Positions 16,927 to 24,645 of a stretch of 50,714 nt of DNA are shown here, piece after piece. A model generated the notes under the pieces. It was not told the origin of the DNA and did not search any database. It was given only the letters and a program-made list of their open reading frames with translations. A program made the position numbers and the translations under genes. Source of the stretch: Bryobacterales bacterium (GTDB taxonomy: Bacteria; Acidobacteriota; Terriglobia; Bryobacterales; Bryobacteraceae); the NCBI GenBank assembly GCA_003136575.1, contig PLEX01000171.1, forward strand, positions 45,767-96,480, given 5' to 3'. The stretch's first letter is position 1; the number at the start of each line of letters is the position of its first letter.

Positions 16927-18959
16927 CAGATACGATGGAACGCACGCAGGATCTCCCGCATTCCGTATTGCAGCGCTACCGGACGCCCGTGCGGACATGC
17001 CATCGGATACTCGGTCGCGGCGAGCGTCCGCAGCATCCAATCCATCTTCTTGTGGTCGAGCGGCGTGTTGATCTTGATCGCCGCGCGGCACGCCAGCGAC
17101 GCCGCGATGCCGCGCCGCAGGTCCGAAACGGATACCCCGCGCAGTTCTTCTTCGGCGATCTCCAGGACTTCGAAGATCACTCGCTCGATATCGCCATGCC
17201 CCAGCGCGGCAGGCACGGCTTTCACCGCGATCGTCCGGTTGCCGAACGGTTCGGTGTCAAAGCCCGACGCGCGCAATTCGTCTTCGATCCGTGCATATTC
17301 GATCTGCTGCTCGGGCGTCAGCTGCAGAATCGCGGGCATCAGCAATTGCTGCATTTCCACCCTTCCCGACGCCTGCTGGGCAAGGATCTGCTCGAACAGG
17401 ATACGCTCGTGCGCGACGTGCTGGTCGACGATCCACAACCCGTCGCGCCCCGCCGCAATGATGAAGCTGTTGTGCAGCTGGCCCAGCGGCCGCAGATCGC
17501 CGATGTTGGCCATAGAGCCCGCGCCCGCCATTCGGTTTTCCCCCGGAATGGCGTCCATGGGAAATCCGCCATGGGTATCCGGCACACGCAGCTTCAGAGG
17601 ATCTGCCGTAGTTCGCGCCGCCGCGGGTCCCGGCGCTGCCGCTTCCGGTTCCATCGGTATTCCGCCGCCAGTGAAATCGAAACGCGCGGCGGGCGGATGG
17701 GGAGGATGCAGAACAAACTCCGGTGCGGCCGAATCGTTTTGCAGCATCTGCGAAAACTCGGAGTAAGGCAGCGTCGCCGCCGGCTGCGGGTTCGGGCTGA
17801 AGTCCGGCGCGGATTGCGGAATCGAGCTCAAATCGGGCTCCGACTGATGATTCGGGCCAAAACCAGCGGCGGACAGCGGGTTCGCGCCGAAGTTCGGCGC
17901 GGGACGCGGATTCGGGCTGAAGCTGGGCGCGGGCCGAGACTGCATCAGTTGATCCCGCACGGCGTCGCGGACAAAATCGTGCACCAGCGACTGATGCCGG
18001 AAGCGCACCTCCGTCTTCGACGGGTGCACGTTTACGTCGACCTCTTCGCAATCGCAATCGAGAAAGAGCAATGCGAAGGGGAAGCAGGCCGGCGGCATCA
18101 GGTTGTGATAAGCCGCCGAGAGCGCGTGCAGAATGAGCCGGTCGCGAATGAGACGCCCGTTCACGAAAATGAAGATCGAGTTGCGGTTGTTCTTCTGCAC
18201 CTGCGGGCGCGAGACAAAGCCGCGCACGGCGTAACGCTTCGGCTGTTCGCCCGGTTCCTCTGCGGGGACTAGCTTTTCGCGCTCCGCGAGTTCGATCAGA
18301 TCTTCGAGGAGTTGGCTGCCGAACACCTGAAAAACGCGTTCCCGCAACGTGGCGACCGGCGTCGCATGGAGCAGATTCGCTCCTCCGCTCCGGAGTTCGA
18401 AGGTCTTATCGGGATGCGCCAGGCTGTAGTGCGTGACGAGCGACGCGATGTGCGCCGTCTCGGTCTGTTCGGAGCGCAGGAACTTCTTTCGGGCCGGAAC
18501 GTTGAAGAACAGGTCGCGGACTGCAATGGCGGTTCCCGTGCCACGCGCGATTTCTTCGCAGGACACGATCTTCCCGCCCGCGATTTCGACGCGCATGCCG
18601 GTCTGCTCGTCCGTCGAGCGGGTTTCGAGAAGCAACCGCGATACGGATGCAATCGAAGGCAGAGCTTCGCCCCGGAACCCGAGGGTTGCGATCGAGAGCA
18701 GATCCTTCACGTCGTGCAGTTTGCTGGTGGCGTGGCGTTCGAAGGCGAGAAGGGCGTCGTCGCGAATCATTCCACAGCCATCGTCGGCGATGCGGATGAG
18801 CCGCCTGCCGCCGGTTTCGATCTCGATGCGGATGTTCGTCGCGCCGGCGTCGAGAGAGTTTTCGAGGAGTTCCTTGACTACGGATGCCGGGCGTTCGACG
18901 ACCTCGCCGGCGGCGATTTGGTTGGCGACCTTGTCGGAAAGAACCTGGATGCGGCCCAC
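16926..18959 (-). CDS. mutL: DNA mismatch repair protein MutL
   Basis: A 677-residue GHKL ATPase. N-terminal motifs are VVKELLENSLDAGA, IADDGCGM and FRGEALPSIASVS, followed by the transducer domain with NVHPSKTEVRF. A long flexible linker (about residues 335-480) holds a 30-bp tandem repeat. The C-terminal domain has VDQHVAHERILFE, close to the DQHA(x)2E(x)4E endonuclease motif with V for A, plus SLACRAAIK and CPHGRP, the ACR and CPHGRP motifs of endonuclease-type MutL. It therefore probably nicks DNA itself, as expected in an organism lacking MutH (inference). The stop overlaps the kdsC start. Confidence 0.95.
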   Translation of the reverse strand: MGRIQVLSDKVANQIAAGEVVERPASVVKELLENSLDAGATNIRIEIETGGRRLIRIADDGCGMIRDDALLAFERHATSKLHDVKDLLSIATLGFRGEALPSIASVSRLLLETRSTDEQTGMRVEIAGGKIVSCEEIARGTGTAIAVRDLFFNVPARKKFLRSEQTETAHIASLVTHYSLAHPDKTFELRSGGANLLHATPVATLRERVFQVFGSQLLEDLIELAEREKLVPAEEPGEQPKRYAVRGFVSRPQVQKNNRNSIFIFVNGRLIRDRLILHALSAAYHNLMPPACFPFALLFLDCDCEEVDVNVHPSKTEVRFRHQSLVHDFVRDAVRDQLMQSRPAPSFSPNPRPAPNFGANPLSAAGFGPNHQSEPDLSSIPQSAPDFSPNPQPAATLPYSEFSQMLQNDSAAPEFVLHPPHPPAARFDFTGGGIPMEPEAAAPGPAAARTTADPLKLRVPDTHGGFPMDAIPGENRMAGAGSMANIGDLRPLGQLHNSFIIAAGRDGLWIVDQHVAHERILFEQILAQQASGRVEMQQLLMPAILQLTPEQQIEYARIEDELRASGFDTEPFGNRTIAVKAVPAALGHGDIERVIFEVLEIAEEELRGVSVSDLRRGIAASLACRAAIKINTPLDHKKMDWMLRTLAATEYPMACPHGRPVALQYGMREILRAFHRI
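17791..17940 (-). repeat. 30-bp tandem repeat in the MutL linker
   Basis: Five consecutive 30-bp units with boundaries at 17791, 17821, 17851, 17881 and 17911. Each encodes ten residues of the type RPAPSFSPNP, RPAPNFGANP, LSAAGFGPNH, QSEPDLSSIP, QSAPDFSPNP. Units are degenerate but in register, and the 30-bp period preserves the frame, so copy number could vary without inactivating MutL. Confidence 0.85.
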
Positions 18960-20136
18960 GTCATTACTCTAAGCCAAGGGCCGAGGCGGGTGGGACGGTG
19001 TCCGCGGGAAGTCGGCGGCTACGCCGACATCGCCCGCTCCAACCCCTCGCATGCGGCGGCGACTCCATCTTCCCTCGCCATTTCCCGCGCAACTGCGGAC
19101 GCGGCGTCGCGGCAACGGTGGTCCGCCAGCAACCCGGACAACTCCCTGGCAACCCTGGCGGCCCGGTATCGACTCCGCGGCACCACTCTCGCCACCCCCA
19201 GCCCCTTGCATCGCCGCGCGTAATCCGGCTGATCGTGACTGAACGGTACGACGCACATCGGCACGCCGGCGCGCAAAGCCTGCCCTGTGGTTCCAGCGCC
19301 TCCCTGATGAACCACCGCTGCGGCTCGCGGGAACAACTCCGAAAACGGCTCGTATTCCGACGTAATTATGCCATCGGGCAACGACGCCGACGGCTGGTTT
19401 CGCGGGTCGCGGCCAATCAGAAGCACAGCGCGGCACCCCGCCGCATTCGCAGCCTTCACGCTTTCTTCGTAAAACTCTCCGGCGTCAAACACGGCGGAAG
19501 ACCCCAGCGTGAATACCACTGGCGGCGGTCCCGCGTCGAGAAAGCTCGCCACTTTCGCGCTGAGTCCCTTTCCTGGTGTGAGTTTGTCGTAGAACGGAAA
19601 GCCGGTGATCGAGGTCTTGGTCGGCCAATCGGCCTGCGGAGCTGCCAGGACCTTCGAGAACCATGCCTGGGTCCCCCACGGCGAGAACATGTCGTCGAGC
19701 AGCGGATTTCGCACCTCCGGGATTTCCGCCTTACGGCGGAACAAGTTGATCGGATCGCCCCACGGGCGCGCGGCTCGCCGCGCTTGCCCCCGGAACCAAT
19801 TCCAGAATCCAGGTCCCCAACCCCGAAACCACTCGAGAAAAGGATACCCGGATACCGTTGGCGGATCGAAGGCGGAAAGCATCGCCGAAGGCTGCAACAC
19901 AACCGAGATCCATCGCTTCCCCAGAATCTCCGCGACAATCGGCGCGGCAAACGAAATCGGGTGGCCCACGATCAGATCCGCCTCGCGCGAAATCCCGGAA
20001 AGATCCGCATACGATTGCTCCAGATATGGCAGCATCATGCTGCGGATGACGTATTCGCTGCCCGTGCGCGGATGGAAGGCGCGAGAGACGACGGCGGGAT
20101 CGCGAATGAGCAGACCCAGATCCGGTCGGACGGGGT

Positions 20137-20144
20137 GAAAATTC
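20137..20144. repeat. 8-bp target site duplication, left copy
   Basis: GAAAATTC directly abuts the left inverted repeat. The identical octamer abuts the right end at 23133-23140. Eight base pairs is the usual duplication length for the IS1595 family. Confidence 0.9.
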
Positions 20145-20169
20145 GGTAAATATATATTTGACTCAGAAA
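20145..20169 (+). repeat. Left terminal inverted repeat
   Basis: It begins GGTAAATATATA, then T, then TTGACTCAGAAA. It matches the inverted right end at 24 of 25 positions, the mismatch being position 13 (T here, G on the right). Confidence 0.95.
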
Positions 20170-20187
20170 CGGTGCCCGCGATATGAT
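20158..20187 (+). promoter_or_regulatory. Sigma-70-like promoter of the passenger gene, -35 inside the left repeat
   Basis: TTGACT (20158-20163), an 18-bp spacer and TATGAT (20182-20187). Transcription would start near 20194. The ATG at 20183 is part of this -10 box, which rules it out as start codon for this transcript and points to ATG 20216. Confidence 0.65.
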
Positions 20188-20215
20188 TGTCTGGCGCGGG
20201 GAGCGCAACAGTCTT

Positions 20216-21910
20216 ATGCCAGTCGTGGAGTTCGAAAAGGAAACAATCGGCGGCGCGCTGATGAACAAAAAACACCTCTGCGTGCCGATCAATCAGCGGT
20301 CTTACGCGTGGAAAAAAGAACATGTTGAAGACCTGTATTCTGACCTCAATGGAGCTATCGACAACGGCCATGACGAGTATTTTCTCGGCGCGGTTATCGT
20401 GGTGGTCCACGGCGGCAAAGAAGGCATTGAGGTATATGACGGGCAGCAGCGCCTGGCAACTTGCATGATGTTAATATCCGCGATCAGGGACTACTTCCAT
20501 AAAGCGAACGACAAGGACACCGCCAAGACCATCGCGAGTGAATTTCTGAGTTCTCCTGAGCGCAAGACCAATACACAACGGTCGCATTTCACGTTGAGCG
20601 CCGAAGACAATCAGTTTTTCATTGACCGGATAATTCTTGGGCCTGACGATCCAAAGCGCAAATCAGCGAAGGCAGACCCTCAGAAGGTATCTCATGCCCG
20701 CATTGAGGCCGGAGCAAAAATTGCAGCCGATCACATAACAGCTATCACCAAAAAGAAGCACGCAACCGACAAGGCAAAACTACTGCATCGCTGGCTCGAT
20801 TTTCTGGAGAATGGAGCGCGTGTCATCTGGGTGGAGGTAGAAGATCGGCCCACCGCATACCGAATCTTCGAGACTATGAATGACCGTGGCCTGAAATTGT
20901 CAGCCGCCGATCTCATTAAAACCTATCTATACTCTCTTGCTGGTAAGCGCGAAACCGAAGTGGTCCAGAAGTGGCAATCAATGACTGGAACCCTGGAATC
21001 CCTCGGTAAAGAAGACGGCGACCTGGTTGATTACATCAGGTATTTTTGGGTGACAACTCACGGGAAAACCAGAAACAACGAACTGTTTGACGCCCTCAAG
21101 AATGAGGTTAACAGTGAGGCTACCGTTGCGAGATGGGTAAATAAACTAGAATCGCGGGCCAATGATTATGCGGCCATACTAACGGCTTCGCATCAGGCAT
21201 GGATTGGCTATCACAAAGAAGTCCGAGCGGCCATTGAAACCATTCGTTACCTTGGCGTCAGTCAGATCAGACCGCTACTACTAGCTGCTCTTGGTACTTT
21301 TACCAAGGGAGAAATGGAAAAGCTCCTGAAACTCTCAGTTAACTGGTCTGTTCGATGTCTCCTGTCGGACATTTCAAGTAACTACCTTGAAGACAACTAC
21401 AGTAAAGCCGCAAAAGGAATAGCGGACGGCGCGCTAAAAAACGTTAGGGATTTAAGCAAGGAACTCGTCAACCTCATTCCGTCCGACGAGCGCTTTGAGG
21501 CGGCTGTCAGTGTAACGACCGTGCAGACCGCTTCGTTGGCGCGGTATTACCTGCGAAGAATTCAGATGGAGGCTGATGGAAAGGTCGAACCACAATACGT
21601 GCCAAACGACGGTATAGCGGTCACGTTGGAGCACGTCTTGCCACAGAACCCCGGCAAGGGCTGGTCGATGTCAGCGATTGACGTTAAGACATACTACAAT
21701 CGGCTTGGTAATCAAGCACTGCTGGCCGGTTCCGTTAACTCAAGACTTAATAATGACGATTTCAAGGTCAAGAGACCAGCACTAGCGAAGTCTGAGTTTA
21801 GCCTAACTAGTTCAATCGGAGCACTTCACCAATGGGGAGCAACAGAAATCTCTGATAGACAAAAACTTCTCGCATCCCACGCAGTGAAGGCGTGGCCGCT
21901 TGCGATATGA
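20216..21910 (+). CDS. DUF262-DUF1524 (GmrSD-like) putative anti-phage nuclease
   Basis: A 564-residue protein. ATG 20216 is chosen because GGGGAG lies about 12 bases upstream and the earlier ATG sits in the -10 box. The N-terminal DUF262 (ParB/Srx-like NTPase) module shows VPINQRSYAWKKEHVEDLYS, FLGAVIVV and the hallmark VYDGQQRLAT (Asp at residue 75), then FETMNDRGLKLSAADLIKTY. The C-terminal DUF1524 HNH-type nuclease shows LEHVLPQ (His at residue 473), YNRLGNQALL and NSRLNNDDF. Relatives with this layout (GmrSD, BrxU, SspE) use nucleotide hydrolysis to control cleavage of modified or phosphorothioated DNA in phage defence. The target here is unknown and no partner gene of a known system is adjacent. 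It is the cargo of the surrounding transposon. Confidence 0.85.
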   Translation: MPVVEFEKETIGGALMNKKHLCVPINQRSYAWKKEHVEDLYSDLNGAIDNGHDEYFLGAVIVVVHGGKEGIEVYDGQQRLATCMMLISAIRDYFHKANDKDTAKTIASEFLSSPERKTNTQRSHFTLSAEDNQFFIDRIILGPDDPKRKSAKADPQKVSHARIEAGAKIAADHITAITKKKHATDKAKLLHRWLDFLENGARVIWVEVEDRPTAYRIFETMNDRGLKLSAADLIKTYLYSLAGKRETEVVQKWQSMTGTLESLGKEDGDLVDYIRYFWVTTHGKTRNNELFDALKNEVNSEATVARWVNKLESRANDYAAILTASHQAWIGYHKEVRAAIETIRYLGVSQIRPLLLAALGTFTKGEMEKLLKLSVNWSVRCLLSDISSNYLEDNYSKAAKGIADGALKNVRDLSKELVNLIPSDERFEAAVSVTTVQTASLARYYLRRIQMEADGKVEPQYVPNDGIAVTLEHVLPQNPGKGWSMSAIDVKTYYNRLGNQALLAGSVNSRLNNDDFKVKRPALAKSEFSLTSSIGALHQWGATEISDRQKLLASHAVKAWPLAI

Positions 21911-21933
21911 AGATGGCATAATGGCAACAGAAT

Positions 21934-22119
21934 ATGAAACATTCCCGACACGAAACAGCCTTCCTAAATCTGGTGGACAGTGTTCTCGGTATGTCGAAAG
22001 AAGAACTAAATCGACGCGAAGCGGAGTACAGACAAAGCGTAGATGCCAACCCGCGAAGGCGCGGGCCGAAACGAAAAGCGGTCAAGCCGCCTTCCGCTTC
22101 CCACGCCCCTGCCTCTTAG
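21934..22119 (+). CDS. Small basic protein in the transposon
   Basis: A 61-residue frame 23 bases after the passenger stop, ending 4 bases into the convergent transposase 3' end. An N-terminal helix (HETAFLNLVDSVLGMSKEELNRREAEY) is followed by a basic, proline-rich tail (ANPRRRGPKRKAV). The layout, a short helix with KEELNRREAEY then RRGPKRK, resembles small conserved hypothetical proteins found beside accessory genes in many bacteria, but I cannot name a family. No clear ribosome-binding site is visible, so translation may be coupled to the passenger gene or may not occur. Confidence 0.45.
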   Translation: MKHSRHETAFLNLVDSVLGMSKEELNRREAEYRQSVDANPRRRGPKRKAVKPPSASHAPAS

Positions 22120-23084
22120 AAGTCGTCTGCGACTGCTTCACGCCTTTTAGCCTCCTTCGCGATCAACTCGTCATATGTCAAGCGCTTTCCGGTAATCTTC
22201 GTGCAAAGCAATTCGAATCGCTCCGCGTCCGTCATGTCCTTTCGATTGTTGTAGCGAAAAACCTGTTCATCGACGTACCGAAACAGGTGAAACGGTTCGA
22301 CCGAAACATACGTTCCCTTCAGCCCACGCTTGAGCAGCGCCCAAAAGTTCTCCATCCCGTTGGTGTGAATCTGACCGTTGACGTAAGTCTCAGCATGGTT
22401 GATGACCTGATGAGTGTACTCGTCAAGCCCTTCGTAGGACTTCAACTCATCGCTATAGACGGTCGATCCAGCTTCAACGTGTTCGCGCACGTGAGCCTGA
22501 ATAGCGGGCTTGCGCCGGTTCGGTACGACCGTGGCGCGTACTTCGCCGTGGCGCTCCAAAACAGCGGAGACGATAGCCTTGCCGAAGTTGTCCAGTTGGC
22601 GATTCTTGTCACGCTTGCCTTGGTGCATATTTCGCGCCTTGCCACCGATGTAAGTTTCGTCCGCTTCAATCTCACAACCGGGTCCACCAATCTTGCCGCC
22701 TGTGGTTTCATCCTGCATGGCGTACCGAATGCGATGGAGCATGAACCACGCCGTCTTTTGAGTTACGCCAAGATCGCGGGCTACTTCGCAACTGGAGATT
22801 CCGTTCTTGCAACCGGAAAGCAACCAGATGATCGGCAGCCACTTGTCGAGACCGAGGGGCGAGTCCTCAAGGATCGTGCCAGTCTTAACACTGAACTGAG
22901 ACTTGGGGTGCTTCGTCTTGCACTGCCACATGCGGCGGGTCGCCATAAACGCCACGTCTTTACGCCCGCATGTAGGACACGTAACGCCGTCCTTCCAGCG
23001 CCGTTCTGCCAGGAATTTCAGGCAGTTGTCAACGTTGCTAAAGTACTGAACGGATTGGATAAAGGTCTGAGGAAAGCTTCCCAT
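22116..23084 (-). CDS. IS1595-family transposase (ISXO2-like DDE)
   Basis: A 322-residue transposase. The N-terminal zinc ribbon has CPTCG and a second partly matching element in WQCKTKHP. Next is the helix-turn-helix-like SSCEVARDLGVTQKTAWFML, then the ISXO2 catalytic domain: EIEADETYIGG (first Asp), VYSDELKSYEG (second Asp) and HTNGMENFWALLKRGLKGTY (the N-x-x-E block). All catalytic residues appear present and the frame is intact. ATG 23084 lies 6-7 bases after the -10 box, so the mRNA may be leaderless. It acts on the 25-bp terminal repeats of this element and makes 8-bp duplications. Confidence 0.9.
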   Translation of the reverse strand: MGSFPQTFIQSVQYFSNVDNCLKFLAERRWKDGVTCPTCGRKDVAFMATRRMWQCKTKHPKSQFSVKTGTILEDSPLGLDKWLPIIWLLSGCKNGISSCEVARDLGVTQKTAWFMLHRIRYAMQDETTGGKIGGPGCEIEADETYIGGKARNMHQGKRDKNRQLDNFGKAIVSAVLERHGEVRATVVPNRRKPAIQAHVREHVEAGSTVYSDELKSYEGLDEYTHQVINHAETYVNGQIHTNGMENFWALLKRGLKGTYVSVEPFHLFRYVDEQVFRYNNRKDMTDAERFELLCTKITGKRLTYDELIAKEAKRREAVADDF

Positions 23085-23090
23085 GAACTA

Positions 23091-23119
23091 ATTATATAGG
23101 AGGTTGCTTTCTGAGTCAA
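23091..23119 (-). promoter_or_regulatory. Sigma-70-like promoter of the transposase, -35 inside the right repeat
   Basis: Minus strand: TTGACT (23119-23114), a 17-bp spacer, TATAAT (23096-23091). Consensus -10 and optimal spacing make this the strongest promoter match seen in the window. The ATG follows 6 bases after the -10, which predicts a leaderless transcript. Confidence 0.75.
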
Positions 23120-23132
23120 CTATATATTTACC
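23108..23132 (-). repeat. Right terminal inverted repeat
   Basis: Read inward on the minus strand it begins GGTAAATATATA, then G, then TTGACTCAGAAA, matching the left end at 24 of 25 positions. Confidence 0.95.
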
Positions 23133-23140
23133 GAAAATTC
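23133..23140. repeat. 8-bp target site duplication, right copy
   Basis: GAAAATTC, identical to 20137-20144, directly outside the right inverted repeat. Confidence 0.9.
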
Positions 23141-23286
23141 AGCCCCTCGCCCTCCACTTTGACGCGGTAGACCTCCGAAGTCCCGATGGTAACCCGGTGA
23201 CCGCGAGAGCGGAGTCCCAGGCCAACCGCGATGTAGGGATGCAGATCGCCCAGCGATCCGAACGTCGTCAGCAGTAAATGGGCCAT

Positions 23287-23601
23287 TGGTGTAAACATCA
23301 TCTTACGTCGGCGAATGGGCGACCGGCGGGGTCTCCACCGATCTCGCTCGCGCAGGACACGCGGGACGGCGTAATTTGCGCGACGGTTGGGGACATCTCG
23401 GGCGACATGGCGTTTGAGGGGCGCCATCAGGAGCGATCCGGCCGAGCCGGCTCTCCGGAAGCCGCACGGACCGGCCGCGCCGCCCGGCTGAAACAGATGC
23501 TTCCGGGCTCCTTGCCGCCGTTCACCGAATCCCGATGCCTTGCGTTTCCAACGGCCGGAATCGGCCCTTCCCGATTCCCGGCCTGTTACCATAGCACTTG
23601 A
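23287..23601. other. Divergent intergenic region, glycosyltransferase / gmd
   Basis: 315 bases separate the disrupted glycosyltransferase start from gmd. Frames continue open here on both strands but are arginine-rich and carry no recognisable motif. The region presumably holds promoters for both directions; none was clear by eye. Confidence 0.5.
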
Positions 23602-24645
23602 ATGAAAACTGCACTCATTTCCGGTATTACCGGCCAGGATGGCTCATATCTGGCGGAATTCCTCCTGGCGAACGGGTACGCTGTTCACGGTATCGTTCGC
23701 CGGACTTCCTCGTTTAATACGGATCGAATCGATCACCTTTACGCAGACCCCCACGTTCCCAGCCGGCTTCATCTTCATTACGGGGACCTGGCCAGCGCGG
23801 CGCGTCTTCGCCACCTGATGGAGGTGATCCAGCCCGATGAAATTTACAATCTCGGCGCCCAGTCTCACGTTCGCGTCAGTTTCGACGAGGCCGAGTACAC
23901 AGCCGACGTAGTGGCAACCGGCACGCTTCGATTGCTGGAGGCGTTCCGGGACTACTCGAAGCAATCGGGCAGCCAGCCCCGCTTTTATCAGGCCAGTTCA
24001 TCGGAAATGTTCGGCGCGTCGCCCCCTCCTCAGACCGAGAACACGCCATTCTATCCCCGCAGTCCCTACGCCTGCAGCAAGGTCGCGGCGCACTGGTACT
24101 CGGTAAACTTCCGGGAAGCGTACAACCTTTTCGTTTCCAGCGGCATTCTGTTCAACCACGAATCGCCCCGTCGCGGCGAAACCTTTGTTACGCGCAAGAT
24201 TACGCGGGCGCTGGGGCGAATCCGCATGGGCCTCCAGGATAAGCTCTACCTGGGGAATCTCGATTCGCGGCGCGACTGGGGCCACGCAGCGGATTTTGTC
24301 CGCGCCATGTGGATGATGCTTCAGCATTCCGTACCGGAGACATTCGTCGTGGCAACCGGAGAAAGCTATTCGGTTCGCGAGTTTCTGGATGTTGCTTCCG
24401 AATACGCTGAAGTCGACTGGCGAAAGCATGTCGAATTCGATGCCCGGTACCTTCGGCCGACGGAAGTCGATTCGCTTTGCGGCGATTCGTCGAAGGCGCG
24501 CCAGTTGCTGGGCTGGAAACCGGAAATCGGCTTCAGGGATTTGGTAAAGTCCATGGTCGATGGCGATATCGAACTGGCCCGGCAGGAACTGACTCTCGCC
24601 GGAGCCGGACATACGGTGTCCCGCCGCGGCGGCGTGTATGGCTGA
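23602..24645 (+). CDS. gmd: GDP-mannose 4,6-dehydratase
   Basis: A 347-residue extended short-chain dehydrogenase converting GDP-D-mannose to GDP-4-keto-6-deoxy-D-mannose, the first step to GDP-L-fucose and related deoxysugars. The NADP-binding [19 protein letters not shown], the [15 protein letters not shown] loop, [13 protein letters not shown], the catalytic [15 protein letters not shown] (Tyr and Lys) and [20 protein letters not shown] are all typical of Gmd. The length matches the family. The next gene starts 8 bases before the stop, so the two enzymes are likely produced together. The cytoplasmic product feeds surface-polysaccharide synthesis with the flanking glycosyltransferases. Confidence 0.95.
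   Translation: MKTALISGITGQDGSYLAEFLLANGYAVHGIVRRTSSFNTDRIDHLYADPHVPSRLHLHYGDLASAARLRHLMEVIQPDEIYNLGAQSHVRVSFDEAEYTADVVATGTLRLLEAFRDYSKQSGSQPRFYQASSSEMFGASPPPQTENTPFYPRSPYACSKVAAHWYSVNFREAYNLFVSSGILFNHESPRRGETFVTRKITRALGRIRMGLQDKLYLGNLDSRRDWGHAADFVRAMWMMLQHSVPETFVVATGESYSVREFLDVASEYAEVDWRKHVEFDARYLRPTEVDSLCGDSSKARQLLGWKPEIGFRDLVKSMVDGDIELARQELTLAGAGHTVSRRGGVYG

Larger units (their letters stand above)
20145..23132. mobile_element. IS1595-family transposon with DUF262-DUF1524 passenger gene
   Basis: A complete 2,988-bp element bounded by 25-bp terminal inverted repeats differing at one position and by a perfect 8-bp target duplication. It contains an ISXO2-type transposase on the minus strand (22116-23084), a GmrSD-like passenger on the plus strand (20216-21910) and a small ORF (21934-22119). 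It is inserted after about codon 50 of a glycosyltransferase gene, and clean excision in silico restores that gene. The body is visibly more AT-rich than the host. IS1595-family members with passenger genes are known as a class; this cargo combination is the notable point. Confidence 0.95.
19019..23286 (-). pseudogene. GT1-family glycosyltransferase split by the IS1595-family element
   Basis: The 5' part (ATG 23286 to 23141) reads MAHLLLTTFGSLGDLHPYIA, VGLGLRSRGHRVTIGTSEVY, VEGEG. The 3' part (20143 to 19019) begins HPVRPDLGLLIRDP and ends with the donor-binding region VVHQGGAGTTGQALRAGVP and FSHDQPDYARR. Deleting 20145-23140 (the transposon plus one 8-bp target copy) joins them as EGLNFHPVRP with no other lesion, giving about 424 residues, normal for UGT-like enzymes with a nucleotide-diphospho-sugar-binding C-domain. 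The intact enzyme would transfer a sugar to a lipid or small acceptor. A start at 23301 is also possible. The element makes it inactive. Confidence 0.9.

Noticed and set aside
16884-18272. 462-codon plus-strand frame over mutL and the kdsC start
   Set aside because: An Arg/His-rich shadow of mutL, with no recognisable domain.
20183-20215. ATG 20183 as start of the DUF262 protein
   Set aside because: It lies inside the TATGAT -10 box; ATG 20216 has GGGGAG upstream and begins where the protein becomes family-like.
21900-23099. 399-codon plus-strand frame over the transposase
   Set aside because: It is antisense to the intact transposase, which has full catalytic motifs; the frame has no family motif and its start lies within the nuclease gene.
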